From Pseudomonadota bacterium (GTDB lineage Bacteria > Pseudomonadota > Alphaproteobacteria > Rhizobiales > Rhizobiaceae), in the NCBI GenBank assembly GCA_023451915.1, contig JAEXXS010000395.1, positions 1-7,253 of the forward strand: a stretch of 7,253 nucleotides of DNA, read 5' to 3'. Position numbers and translations under genes: made by a program. The notes under the pieces were generated by a model that was given only the letters and a program-made list of their open reading frames with translations, was not told the DNA's origin and did not search any database. Positions 1-5,949 of the stretch are shown here, one piece after another; the first letter of the stretch is position 1, and each line of letters opens with the position of its first letter.

Positions 1-194
1 GCAATGCGTGCGCTCAAGGCCATGCAGGCGGCGACCGATGCATAGAGCAGATCAAGCGGGTTGAAGCCCGGCTGGCTCACACTTGTCACAAGCTCGACCT
101 TGCCGCCGGTCGGCGTGGTGATCACCGGCAACTGGCCTTCGGGCATTTCGGCAACCGCGCCCGTCTCGCGGGTTCTGACCTTGAGCTCGCTCAT
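1..194 (-). CDS. OsmC-family protein, N-terminal part (cut by window edge)
   Basis: The first 64 codons of a minus-strand gene are present; the rest lies beyond the left edge. The protein starts MSELKVRTRETG and reaches the segment NPLDLLYASVAACMALSARI (residues 45-64). This segment resembles the helix of OsmC/Ohr-fold proteins that carries the first conserved cysteine, here Cys57. Characterised family members reduce organic hydroperoxides in the cytosol with two cysteines; the second cysteine is not in view, so activity cannot be judged. The ATG is chosen because GAGGA sits a few bases upstream. The D-aminopeptidase stop codon is only 12 bases upstream on the same strand, so the two genes are very likely co-transcribed. 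The family call is fairly secure from the PLDLLYAS..AC pattern; the subfamily is not known. Confidence 0.8.
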   Translation of the reverse strand, partial: MSELKVRTRETGAVAEMPEGQLPVITTPTGGKVELVTSVSQPGFNPLDLLYASVAACMALSARI

Positions 195-206
195 GAATGT
201 CCTCGT

Positions 207-1769
207 TCAGCCAGTGATTTTCCGATAGTCGACAGCCCGCGCCAGCCAGCAGCTGACCCGGACACCGACAATATCGCCCTTGTCATCGCGCTGGAAGACC
301 AGCTTCCATTCGCCCGGCGACGGCGCATCCATCGAGCGTTGCACAGGCAGAAGCCAGACATCGGCGCCCACGGCATAAAGCGGGTACATGTCGCTTTTGC
401 CCAGAAAGCCTTCGAAGGCGCCATAGATCGCGCCACCTTCGGCCACCAGAGCCAGGTCTGCGCCAAGCTCTTCATTGCGGAAGCGCCCGACAATGTCGCG
501 CCTGGCCTCGCCCGCTACACGGCGCATGGTGAGGGAGAGATTTTCATCGGCGCGCGTAAGATGGATCACATCGCCTTCACGGCTGATCGTCGTCATGGAT
601 GAACGCGCTTCGTCCTTGCTCACCACATCCATCACTTCGGGGCTGGTTCCAAAACGCGCCTTCATGCGCCCGCGCCCGGCATCGTCCAGGCTCAGCACAA
701 GTCCCGTTTCCGCGTCGAGCCACGAACCGAACCAACCCGCATCCGCCTCAACACGTTGCGGTTCCAGCGACGGCACACCCAGCACAAGCTTCATCAGCTT
801 GGCCGCAAGATCGGAGGCTCCGCCTTCGAAATTGAACATGGCGATGGTGGAAATCCGCTCATCCGCGCAATGCCAGCGCTGGCAGCGCCAGCCGCGCAGC
901 GCGCCGCCATGGCCGGTCAGCCGCTTGCCGCCCACCTCTTCGAATTTGAGGCCAAAGCCATAGGGTGCTGCTGCGCCATCACTGAACGCCTGCGGTCCGC
1001 TCAAACGGCGATAAAGGCCGTTCACATCGTCGCGCGTCGCGTCGATGAACTGTTCCCAGGCGATCATATCATCCAGCGAAGCGCAAATGCCCGCATCGCC
1101 CATCCAGTGAATACGGTTGGTGGCGGGCAGAAAGCCGCGCACCGTATCGCCTTCATAGCCGGTACATTCGGTGAAAAGCGCCGTATCGGGGATGAGTTCC
1201 GCCGTCTTCATGCCCGCCGGTTTGAAAATCCGCTCTGCCAGAAGATCGACCAGCGAGCCCCCAGTATGGCTTTCGATCAGATCGGCCAGAATGCGAAAAT
1301 TACCGTTGCAATAGGAATAATGGCTGCGCGGCGCAAAATGCGTCGTCTTCAGGCCACGCAGCAGTTTCTGCGCATCTTTGGCCAGAAACAGGCCTTCCGG
1401 ATCGCCGCCGCACAGCACCGTCAAGGCCCAGTAATCACGCAGGCCCGACTGGTTGTTACACAAATCGCGCACGCGCGGGCGTTCACCTGCAAAATCGGCA
1501 AGATAGGCGGCCAGCGCATCGTCGAGCACTTCCGGCTCGCCCACGCTGTCGAGAAGCACGCCGCAGGTAAATTGCTTGCTGACCGAACAGATCGGCATCC
1601 GCGTTTGCGCGGTCATCGGCTGATGCCTGCGCAGATCGGCAAAGCCCCATGCGTGGCTTAGAACAACGTCGCCGTCCTTGACGACGGCGACGACACCGCC
1701 CGGCCCCTTATAGTTCTGCGGAATAGTATCGACGAAAGCGCGAAGGGCGGGCAGATCGAGATGCGGCAT
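207..1769 (-). CDS. dap: D-aminopeptidase (DAP), serine hydrolase of the penicillin-binding/beta-lactamase fold
   Basis: This 520-residue enzyme is expected to release N-terminal D-amino acids from peptides and amides (peptidase family S12). From the ATG at 1769 the penicillin-recognition motifs fall at Ser62-V-S-Lys65 (SxxK), Tyr153-C-Asn155 (YxN) and His287-G-G (the HxG counterpart of KTG). These are the numbers and the length known for Ochrobactrum anthropi DAP, which supports both the identity and the start. A catalytic domain (about 1-330) is followed by two smaller beta domains. The loop [12 protein letters not shown] (about 478-488, with Asp481) corresponds to the loop of the last domain that reaches the active site in that enzyme. 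I see no signal peptide, so the protein is probably cytoplasmic. A GTG at 1811 would add 14 residues but has no ribosome binding site; the ATG itself has only a weak one. The gene lies 48 bases after the DUF72 gene and 12 before the OsmC gene. Its true substrate in the cell is unknown. Confidence 0.93.
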   Translation of the reverse strand: MPHLDLPALRAFVDTIPQNYKGPGGVVAVVKDGDVVLSHAWGFADLRRHQPMTAQTRMPICSVSKQFTCGVLLDSVGEPEVLDDALAAYLADFAGERPRVRDLCNNQSGLRDYWALTVLCGGDPEGLFLAKDAQKLLRGLKTTHFAPRSHYSYCNGNFRILADLIESHTGGSLVDLLAERIFKPAGMKTAELIPDTALFTECTGYEGDTVRGFLPATNRIHWMGDAGICASLDDMIAWEQFIDATRDDVNGLYRRLSGPQAFSDGAAAPYGFGLKFEEVGGKRLTGHGGALRGWRCQRWHCADERISTIAMFNFEGGASDLAAKLMKLVLGVPSLEPQRVEADAGWFGSWLDAETGLVLSLDDAGRGRMKARFGTSPEVMDVVSKDEARSSMTTISREGDVIHLTRADENLSLTMRRVAGEARRDIVGRFRNEELGADLALVAEGGAIYGAFEGFLGKSDMYPLYAVGADVWLLPVQRSMDAPSPGEWKLVFQRDDKGDIVGVRVSCWLARAVDYRKITG

Positions 1770-1817
1770 GATGAAACTCGGACGACTCAGATGAAAATCA
1801 ACAGCCGTCACGAGGCA

Positions 1818-2624
1818 TCATATCAACCGATCAATCAAGGCCATGGCCGCGTGCGGATTATGCGCCTTATAGCCGCTGATGACATAGAGATAGACATCGC
1901 GCGCTATTTCGTCGGCCACCGGCGGCGTGATGGTTTTCAGCCCTTCCGGCTTCTGGCCCTCGGCAATTGCCTTTGCCCGTGTGGCCCATTGGTCGAGTTC
2001 CGCTTTGCTATAGCCGAGCGGCTCGCTTTCCCTGGTGCCCATGATGCGCAGATAGGCGAAAGACGCCGTCATATCGGCAAATTGCGGAAATGCGCTGTCG
2101 CCTGCGATAACTACCGCAACGCCATATTCCCGCAGAAGTGCGGTGAATTCCGGCACATTGAAACTGTCGTGGCGCACTTCCACCGCATGGCGCAGGTCGC
2201 GTCCCTCAAGCCGCTTCGGCAGGAGTTTCAGGAAAGCCTCGAAATCCTTGGGATCGAATTTCTTCGTGCCCATGAACTGCCAGTTGACGACGCCAAGCTT
2301 CTCTTTCAGCTCCATCACCCCGCCGGTGAGAAAGCGTTCGATGCTTTCGCCTGCTTCCGCCAGCACGCGGCGATTGGTCGAAAAGCGCGGCGCTTTCAGT
2401 GAAAAGACGAAGCCTTCCGGCGTTTCATCGTGCCATTTGGCGAAAGTCGTCGGCTTTTGCGGGCCGTAATAGGTGGAGTTGATCTCGATCGAGGTCAGCT
2501 TGCTGGATGCATATTCCAGCTGGCGTTTCTTCGCCAGTTTTTCGGGATAAAAGCTTTCATCCCACGGCTCGAAGGCCCAGCCGCCAATGCCGACCCGAAT
2601 CGTGCCAGAGTTTGCATGCGCCAT
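1818..2624 (-). CDS. DUF72 (YecE-like) family protein
   Basis: This 268-residue protein belongs to the DUF72 family, which is widespread, has a TIM-barrel-like fold and has no settled function. Features typical of the family are the N-terminal strand VGIGGWAFEPW (residues 11-21), SIEINSTYYGP (45-55), FSLKAPR (74-80), the EVRHDSF segment (149-155) and the late strand FAYLRIMG (189-196). No signal peptide or membrane segment is seen, so it is probably cytosolic. The ATG at 2624 is chosen because GGGAGGA stands five bases upstream, and because a longer frame from 2648 lacks such a site and would add eight residues before the conserved region. It is the first gene of the minus-strand set leading into dap. 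Catalytic residues cannot be assigned. Confidence 0.88.
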   Translation of the reverse strand: MAHANSGTIRVGIGGWAFEPWDESFYPEKLAKKRQLEYASSKLTSIEINSTYYGPQKPTTFAKWHDETPEGFVFSLKAPRFSTNRRVLAEAGESIERFLTGGVMELKEKLGVVNWQFMGTKKFDPKDFEAFLKLLPKRLEGRDLRHAVEVRHDSFNVPEFTALLREYGVAVVIAGDSAFPQFADMTASFAYLRIMGTRESEPLGYSKAELDQWATRAKAIAEGQKPEGLKTITPPVADEIARDVYLYVISGYKAHNPHAAMALIDRLI

Positions 2625-2772
2625 CTTGTCCTCCCGACATGAGATCATCCGTTTTGGTCATCATGTTTAGTCTGTATTCGCGCCGGGGGCTATGCTGTTA
2701 TGTCAGTAATCTATGGATCGCATGCCATCCAAACAAGAGACGAACAATCGTCCGCATTTTGAGAGTGAGGAA
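2625..2772. promoter_or_regulatory. Divergent intergenic region between the DUF72 gene and the TPP-enzyme gene
   Basis: These 148 bases separate two genes that point away from each other, so both promoters should lie here. The minus-strand ribosome binding site GGGAGGA is at about 2630-2636, and a purine-rich stretch (GAGAGTGAGGAA, 2761-2772) precedes the plus-strand start. Apart from the near-palindrome at 2714-2731 I find no well-spaced -35/-10 pair that I would defend. Confidence 0.5.
2714..2731. repeat. Near-palindrome, candidate operator
   Basis: The 18 bases TGGATCGCATGCCATCCA read the same on both strands except for one symmetric pair (C at 2719 and C at 2726). The core GCATGC is a perfect palindrome. 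The site is about 42 bases upstream of the preferred start of the TPP enzyme, where a repressor or activator site could sit. It overlaps the most distal in-frame ATG (2713), which argues that this ATG is not the real start. No known binding consensus is recognised. Confidence 0.35.
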
Positions 2773-4467
2773 ATGCATCAGATGACCAGCAAACCCAATA
2801 CGCGTAGTGGGGGCCAGATATTGGTGGACGCGTTGCGCATTCACGGCGTGGACCGTGTTTTCTGCGTTCCCGGAGAAAGCTATCTCGCCGCGCTCGACGC
2901 TTTTCACGACGTACAGGATGAGATCGACCTGATTGTCTGCCGTCAGGAAGGCGGCGCTGCCTATATGGCGGACGCCCATGGCAAACTGACAGGTAAGCCG
3001 GGCATCTGCTTCGTCACCCGCGGACCGGGCGCGACCAATGCCTCTGTCGGCGTGCACACCGCCTTTCAGGATTCGACGCCCATGCTCCTGTTCATCGGTC
3101 AGGTGGCCAGCGACCAGGTGGAGCGCGAAGCCTTTCAGGAAGTCGATTACCGCCGCATGTTCGGCCAGATGGCCAAATGGGTGGTGCAGATCGATGATGC
3201 CGCCCGCATTCCCGAACTCGTCAGTCAGGCCTTTCATCGCGCCGTCAACGGACGCCCCGGCCCGGTGGTGATCGCCCTGCCGGAAGATATGCTGACATCT
3301 TACGCAGCCGTCAGCGATGCCCCGGCCTATAAGAAGATCGAGATGCATCCCGGTCAGGACCAGTTGCAGGATATGGTGCAGCTGATTGAAAAGGCCGAAC
3401 GCCCGCTGATGATCGTCGGTGGCGGCGGCTGGGATCAGGAGGCCGTGCGCGACCTCCAGAAATTCGCCGAAAATATGCATCTGCCGGTGGCAGCTTCCTT
3501 CCGCTGTCAGGACATGTTCGACAACACGCATCCGCTTTATGCGGGCGAAATGGGCACGTCGATCAGCCCGAAACTGGCGCAGCGCGTGCGCGACAGCGAC
3601 CTTCTTGTGGTCGTCGGTGCGCGGCTCGGCGAAATGACCACGCAGGGCTATGAACTTGTCAGCATTCCGGTGCCGCAGCAAAAGCTCATCCACATCCATC
3701 CGGGTGCCGAGGAGCTGGGCCGTGTCTATCACGCCGATCTGCCGATCAACGCCAGCATGCCGGCCTTTGCCCGTGCTGCATCGAAGCTTGCCCCCATCGC
3801 CGCACCGCGCAGCAAGGCATGGGCCGAAACGGCCAATGCCGATTATCGCGACAATATGAAAACGCCGGTCATACCGGGCGCGGTGCAAATGGGCGAAATC
3901 ATGGAATGGCTGCGTGCGCATCTGCCTGCCGATTCCATCATCACCAATGGCGCTGGCAATTATTCCGCCTGGCCGCATCGCTTCTACCAGTACCGCACCT
4001 ATCGCAGCCAATTGGCGCCGACCAACGGCTCTATGGGCTATGGCGTCCCGGCTGCGGTAGCGGCCAAGCTGGCTGCACCGGAGCGGACCGTCGTGGCCTT
4101 TGCCGGTGACGGCTGCTTCCTGATGAACGGTCAGGAACTGGCGACCGCCGCGCAATATAACGCCAAGGCGATTTTCGTGGTGGTCAATAACGGCATGTAC
4201 GGCACCATCCGCATGCATCAGGAGCGGACCTATCCAGGCCGCGTTTCCGGCACGGGCCTTGCCAATCCGGATTTCGCAGCTCTTGCCCGCGCTTATGGCC
4301 TGCATGGTGAGACGGTTGAAAAGACTGCCGATTTTGCAGCCGCTTTCGAGCGCTGCGAACAATCCCGCAAGCCTGCTTTGATCGAAATTCGCATCGACCC
4401 CGAAGCGCTTTCGCCAAAAATGTCGCTGAGCCAGATGCGGGAACAAGGTCTCGCTAAACAGAAGTAA
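2773..4467 (+). CDS. Thiamine-diphosphate-dependent enzyme, acetolactate synthase large-subunit-like
   Basis: The 564-residue protein has the three-domain order of the acetolactate synthase/pyruvate oxidase superfamily. The N-terminal pyrimidine-binding domain (about 11-180) has the activating glutamate in CRQEGGAAYMADA (Glu59) and then TRGPGATNA and AFQEVD. The central domain (about 195-340) has PLMIVGGGG and LLVVVGARLGE. The C-terminal domain (about 365-545) carries the diphosphate/metal motif GDG (445-447), MNGQELATA and NN (472-473). The class decarboxylates or ligates 2-keto acids in the cytosol. The reaction here is unknown: no regulatory small subunit (IlvN/IlvH) lies next to it, so a role in branched-chain synthesis should not be assumed. 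In-frame ATGs occur at 2713, 2722, 2773 and 2782. I prefer 2773 or 2782 because a purine-rich site lies just upstream, while 2713 has none and overlaps a palindrome. The gene looks monocistronic, ending at a strong terminator. Confidence 0.9.
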   Translation: MHQMTSKPNTRSGGQILVDALRIHGVDRVFCVPGESYLAALDAFHDVQDEIDLIVCRQEGGAAYMADAHGKLTGKPGICFVTRGPGATNASVGVHTAFQDSTPMLLFIGQVASDQVEREAFQEVDYRRMFGQMAKWVVQIDDAARIPELVSQAFHRAVNGRPGPVVIALPEDMLTSYAAVSDAPAYKKIEMHPGQDQLQDMVQLIEKAERPLMIVGGGGWDQEAVRDLQKFAENMHLPVAASFRCQDMFDNTHPLYAGEMGTSISPKLAQRVRDSDLLVVVGARLGEMTTQGYELVSIPVPQQKLIHIHPGAEELGRVYHADLPINASMPAFARAASKLAPIAAPRSKAWAETANADYRDNMKTPVIPGAVQMGEIMEWLRAHLPADSIITNGAGNYSAWPHRFYQYRTYRSQLAPTNGSMGYGVPAAVAAKLAAPERTVVAFAGDGCFLMNGQELATAAQYNAKAIFVVVNNGMYGTIRMHQERTYPGRVSGTGLANPDFAALARAYGLHGETVEKTADFAAAFERCEQSRKPALIEIRIDPEALSPKMSLSQMREQGLAKQK

Positions 4468-4515
4468 CGCATGTCTCTCCCAAAAGCGGGAACCGGTTTT
4501 GGATAAAGACATGCG
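4468..4515. repeat. Palindromic intergenic element of rhizobial type
   Basis: This starts on the base after the TPP-enzyme stop codon. Outer arms CGCATGTCT (4468-4476) and AGACATGCG (4507-4515) are perfect 9-base inverted repeats. Inner arms CCAAAA (4480-4485) and TTTTGG (4497-4502) pair as well, enclosing the self-complementary AACCGGTT (4491-4498). From memory, similar elements built from CATGTC, CCAAAA, ACCGGTT and GGGA blocks are common between genes in Rhizobiales. Only one copy is in this window, so the repeat status rests on that recollection. It may help protect the 3' end of the message. Confidence 0.6.
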
Positions 4516-4531
4516 CGACAATATGGACCTG

Positions 4532-4565
4532 ATCCAAGCCCCGGTTCGTCCGGGGCTTGGATTTT
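4532..4565 (+). terminator. Rho-independent terminator of the TPP-enzyme gene
   Basis: A perfect 13-base stem is formed by ATCCAAGCCCCGG (4532-4544) and CCGGGGCTTGGAT (4550-4562), with a 5-base loop TTCGT. It is followed by a short T run ending at 4565. The stem is GC-rich towards the loop and lies 64 bases after the stop codon. There is no matching T run for the minus strand, so it should mainly stop plus-strand transcription. Confidence 0.9.
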
Positions 4566-4635
4566 GTGCATACGACTTTCGTCTGACTGGCCGTTATTAC
4601 GGCTGGACTCGAACGCCGAAGCCCCGCATACCCAC

Positions 4636-4650
4636 TTTACGTTGCGTAAA
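4636..4650. promoter_or_regulatory. Perfect inverted repeat next to the small-peptide ribosome binding site
   Basis: TTTACG (4636-4641) and CGTAAA (4645-4650) form a perfect 6-base dyad around TTG. It ends two bases before the GGAGGGGG ribosome binding site of the small reading frame at 4664. It contains the T-N11-A spacing (4637 to 4649) seen in LysR-type sites, but it could equally be an RNA hairpin or a site for another regulator. Confidence 0.4.
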
Positions 4651-4663
4651 ATGGAGGGGGACC

Positions 4664-4753
4664 ATGAAAGCGCTCAGTCTGTCCATTATTTTATTTGGTT
4701 GCATCGCGCTCGCGGTAGCGTGTTTTATCGCTTTTACAGGCGCCCATCTCTGA
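4664..4753 (+). CDS. Candidate 29-residue single-span membrane peptide
   Basis: The reading frame encodes 29 residues beginning MKALSLSIILFG. Residues about 4-24 are almost all hydrophobic, with Cys13 and Cys20 in the span; Lys2 is the only residue with a permanent charge, and the end is FTGAHL. This is the layout of a small inner-membrane peptide, probably with its N-terminus in the cytoplasm. Support for translation comes from the strong ribosome binding site GGAGGGGG, which ends three bases before the ATG, and from the upstream terminator, which makes the stretch a separate transcription unit. It converges on the LysR gene, whose stop codon is 17 bases downstream. I do not recognise a named family and assign no function. 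The same frame is open upstream to 4499, but that part crosses the terminator hairpin and is not likely to be coding. A chance open frame remains possible. Confidence 0.5.
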   Translation: MKALSLSIILFGCIALAVACFIAFTGAHL

Positions 4754-4770
4754 CGACCGGGCCTTGCCAA

Positions 4771-5685
4771 TCACGGTTGCAAAAGGCTTTCGCCCAGAAA
4801 ATCGCTTGAGAATTCGCGCACGGCGCGAACCATGAAATCGCTGATGACGCGGATACGCGGAGCCGCCATAACATCGACATGGCAGCTCATCCAATATTCG
4901 CGCACCAGATGCATTTCCTGCGGCAGAACTGGCACCAGTTCGGGATGCTTGCTGGCGATAAAAAACGGCAGAACGCACAGGCCATAGCCGGTCTGCGTCG
5001 CGACGAGCTGCGCGTGAATGCTGGAGCTTTGATAGGTGCAGCGCTGACCCGGCAGGATCTCGCGCATATAGTCCAGCCCCGGCGTGAACACCATGTCCTC
5101 GATATAGCCGATGAAGGGATGGCCCGCCAAATCTTGCTTGCTGCGGATCGGCGGATGCCGCGCCAGATAATCGCGATGGCCATAGATGAACAGCCGGTAG
5201 GAGGTGAGCTTGTCGCTGTGATAAGGCCCGTTGCGCGGCATATGGAGCGTGATCGACAGTTCCGCCTCGCGGCGCGACAGCGACATGATCTGCTGGATCG
5301 TTACCACTTCCACGAACAGGCTCGGATAGGACTGCGCCAGCACCGGCAGGCGGTCGGCCAGAAAGAAATTGCCGAAACCTTCCAGCGTCGAAAGGCGCAC
5401 GACACCCGACAGCGCCGCCAGATTGCCGGTGGCCTCGGTCTGGAATTTCATGGCCTCGCGTTCCATGACTTCCGCAGGCTCGACCAGACGTTCGCCCATC
5501 GGCGTCAGCAAATAGCCGCGCGGGTTGCGCTCGAATAATTTGGTAGAAAGCGCCTGCTCCAGCCGGTCGATGCGGCGCAGCACCGTCACATGGCTGGTGC
5601 GCAATTGCCGCGCCGCAGTGGAGAGCTGTCCCGTGCGCGCGACGGCCAGAAAATATTGCAGATCGTCCCAAGTAAACTGCCGCAC
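4771..5685 (-). CDS. LysR-type transcriptional regulator
   Basis: This is a 304-residue DNA-binding regulator. The winged helix-turn-helix domain occupies about residues 4-63, with WDDLQYFLAVARTGQLSTAARQL, then the recognition region SHVTVLRRIDRLE and the wing KLFERNPRGYLLT. A linker helix follows, then a periplasmic-binding-protein-like ligand domain (about 93-295), for example GVVRLSTLEGFG and GYGLCVLPFF. Such proteins usually act as tetramers, bind dyads between divergent genes and respond to a small inducer; here the inducer is unknown. The start is taken as GTG at 5685 because AGGGAG stands at good distance upstream. An in-frame ATG at 5712 would add nine residues (MRAGYREQD) but has only a weak site. 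The gene is divergent from the binding-protein gene at 5950, which is its most likely target, and convergent with the small peptide gene. Confidence 0.93.
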   Translation of the reverse strand: MRQFTWDDLQYFLAVARTGQLSTAARQLRTSHVTVLRRIDRLEQALSTKLFERNPRGYLLTPMGERLVEPAEVMEREAMKFQTEATGNLAALSGVVRLSTLEGFGNFFLADRLPVLAQSYPSLFVEVVTIQQIMSLSRREAELSITLHMPRNGPYHSDKLTSYRLFIYGHRDYLARHPPIRSKQDLAGHPFIGYIEDMVFTPGLDYMREILPGQRCTYQSSSIHAQLVATQTGYGLCVLPFFIASKHPELVPVLPQEMHLVREYWMSCHVDVMAAPRIRVISDFMVRAVREFSSDFLGESLLQP

Positions 5686-5723
5686 ATCCTGCTCCCTATA
5701 GCCCGCCCGCATTTTCTTCGCAT

Positions 5724-5754
5724 CGTCTGTACATTTCTGAACAGACGCTGTTCA
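5724..5754. promoter_or_regulatory. Two overlapping inverted repeats, candidate LysR operator
   Basis: CGTCTGT (5724-5730) pairs with ACAGACG (5741-5747) across 10 bases. TGAACA (5738-5743) pairs with TGTTCA (5749-5754) across 5 bases. Both dyads share the bases 5741-5743. Nested or overlapping dyads between a LysR gene and a divergent target are typical of recognition and activation sites, and this cluster lies 39-69 bases upstream of the LysR start codon, so autoregulation is also plausible. Confidence 0.5.
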
Positions 5755-5804
5755 AAAATTGTTGTTCTTGTACGCATTTGTCAATGCTACCGTTCTAATG
5801 GAAA

Positions 5805-5829
5805 GCCCGAATAGTGAAACAAATCGGGC
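5805..5829. repeat. Inverted repeat in the leader of the binding-protein gene
   Basis: GCCCGA (5805-5810) and TCGGGC (5824-5829) are perfect 6-base arms separated by 13 A-rich bases. It lies near the inferred transcription start, so it could be an operator or a weak hairpin at the 5' end of the message. Confidence 0.35.
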
Positions 5830-5903
5830 GGAAGCACAAAGATGATTGATCTGAGGAGGTCGGTCATCCCGCCGGAAAAAGGCCGCTTCATTGGAGGATG
5901 CCG

Positions 5904-5918
5904 TTCGATTTTATCGAA
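5904..5918. repeat. Short hairpin in the leader of the binding-protein gene
   Basis: TTCGAT (5904-5909) and ATCGAA (5913-5918) pair perfectly around TTT. It stands 17 bases before the ribosome binding site GGGAGGAG (5936-5943), leaving that site open. It may shape access to the start region or simply be chance, since six-base arms are not rare. Confidence 0.3.
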
Positions 5919-5949
5919 GGGTCAAGGGAATTATTGGGAGGAGTATTTT

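Larger units (their letters stand above)
5686..5949. promoter_or_regulatory. Divergent control region and leader of the transport operon
   Basis: These 264 bases lie between the LysR gene and the binding-protein gene. The left part is AT-richer than the genes around it and holds the dyads at 5724-5754. A -10-like TCTAAT stands at 5794-5799 without a well-spaced -35, which would suit an activator-dependent promoter. If transcription starts near 5806, the dyad centred at 5746 lies near -60, the usual place for a LysR recognition site. The transcript would then have a leader of about 140 bases with two further inverted repeats and three ribosome-binding-site-like purine runs (5853-5859, 5893-5897, 5936-5943). 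The promoter placement is inference. Confidence 0.5.

Noticed and set aside
756..1661. A 301-codon plus-strand frame inside dap
   Set aside because: It lies opposite conserved D-aminopeptidase sequence and has low-information, Arg/Ala/His-rich composition with no recognisable domain.
2698..4521. A 607-codon open frame on the minus strand opposite the TPP-enzyme gene
   Set aside because: It is a by-product of GC-rich codon use in the real gene. It has no family motifs, is rich in His/Arg/Ala, and crosses the terminator hairpin.
4588..4623. Possible tRNA fragment: the minus strand reads GTTCGAGTCC, like a tRNA T arm
   Set aside because: The flanking bases do not pair as a 5-base T stem, and no acceptor, D or anticodon arm can be found around it.
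4691..5671. A 326-codon minus-strand frame overlapping the LysR gene in another frame
   Set aside because: The LysR frame carries a full helix-turn-helix and ligand domain on the same strand; the other frame is a shadow with no motif and runs across the small-peptide region.
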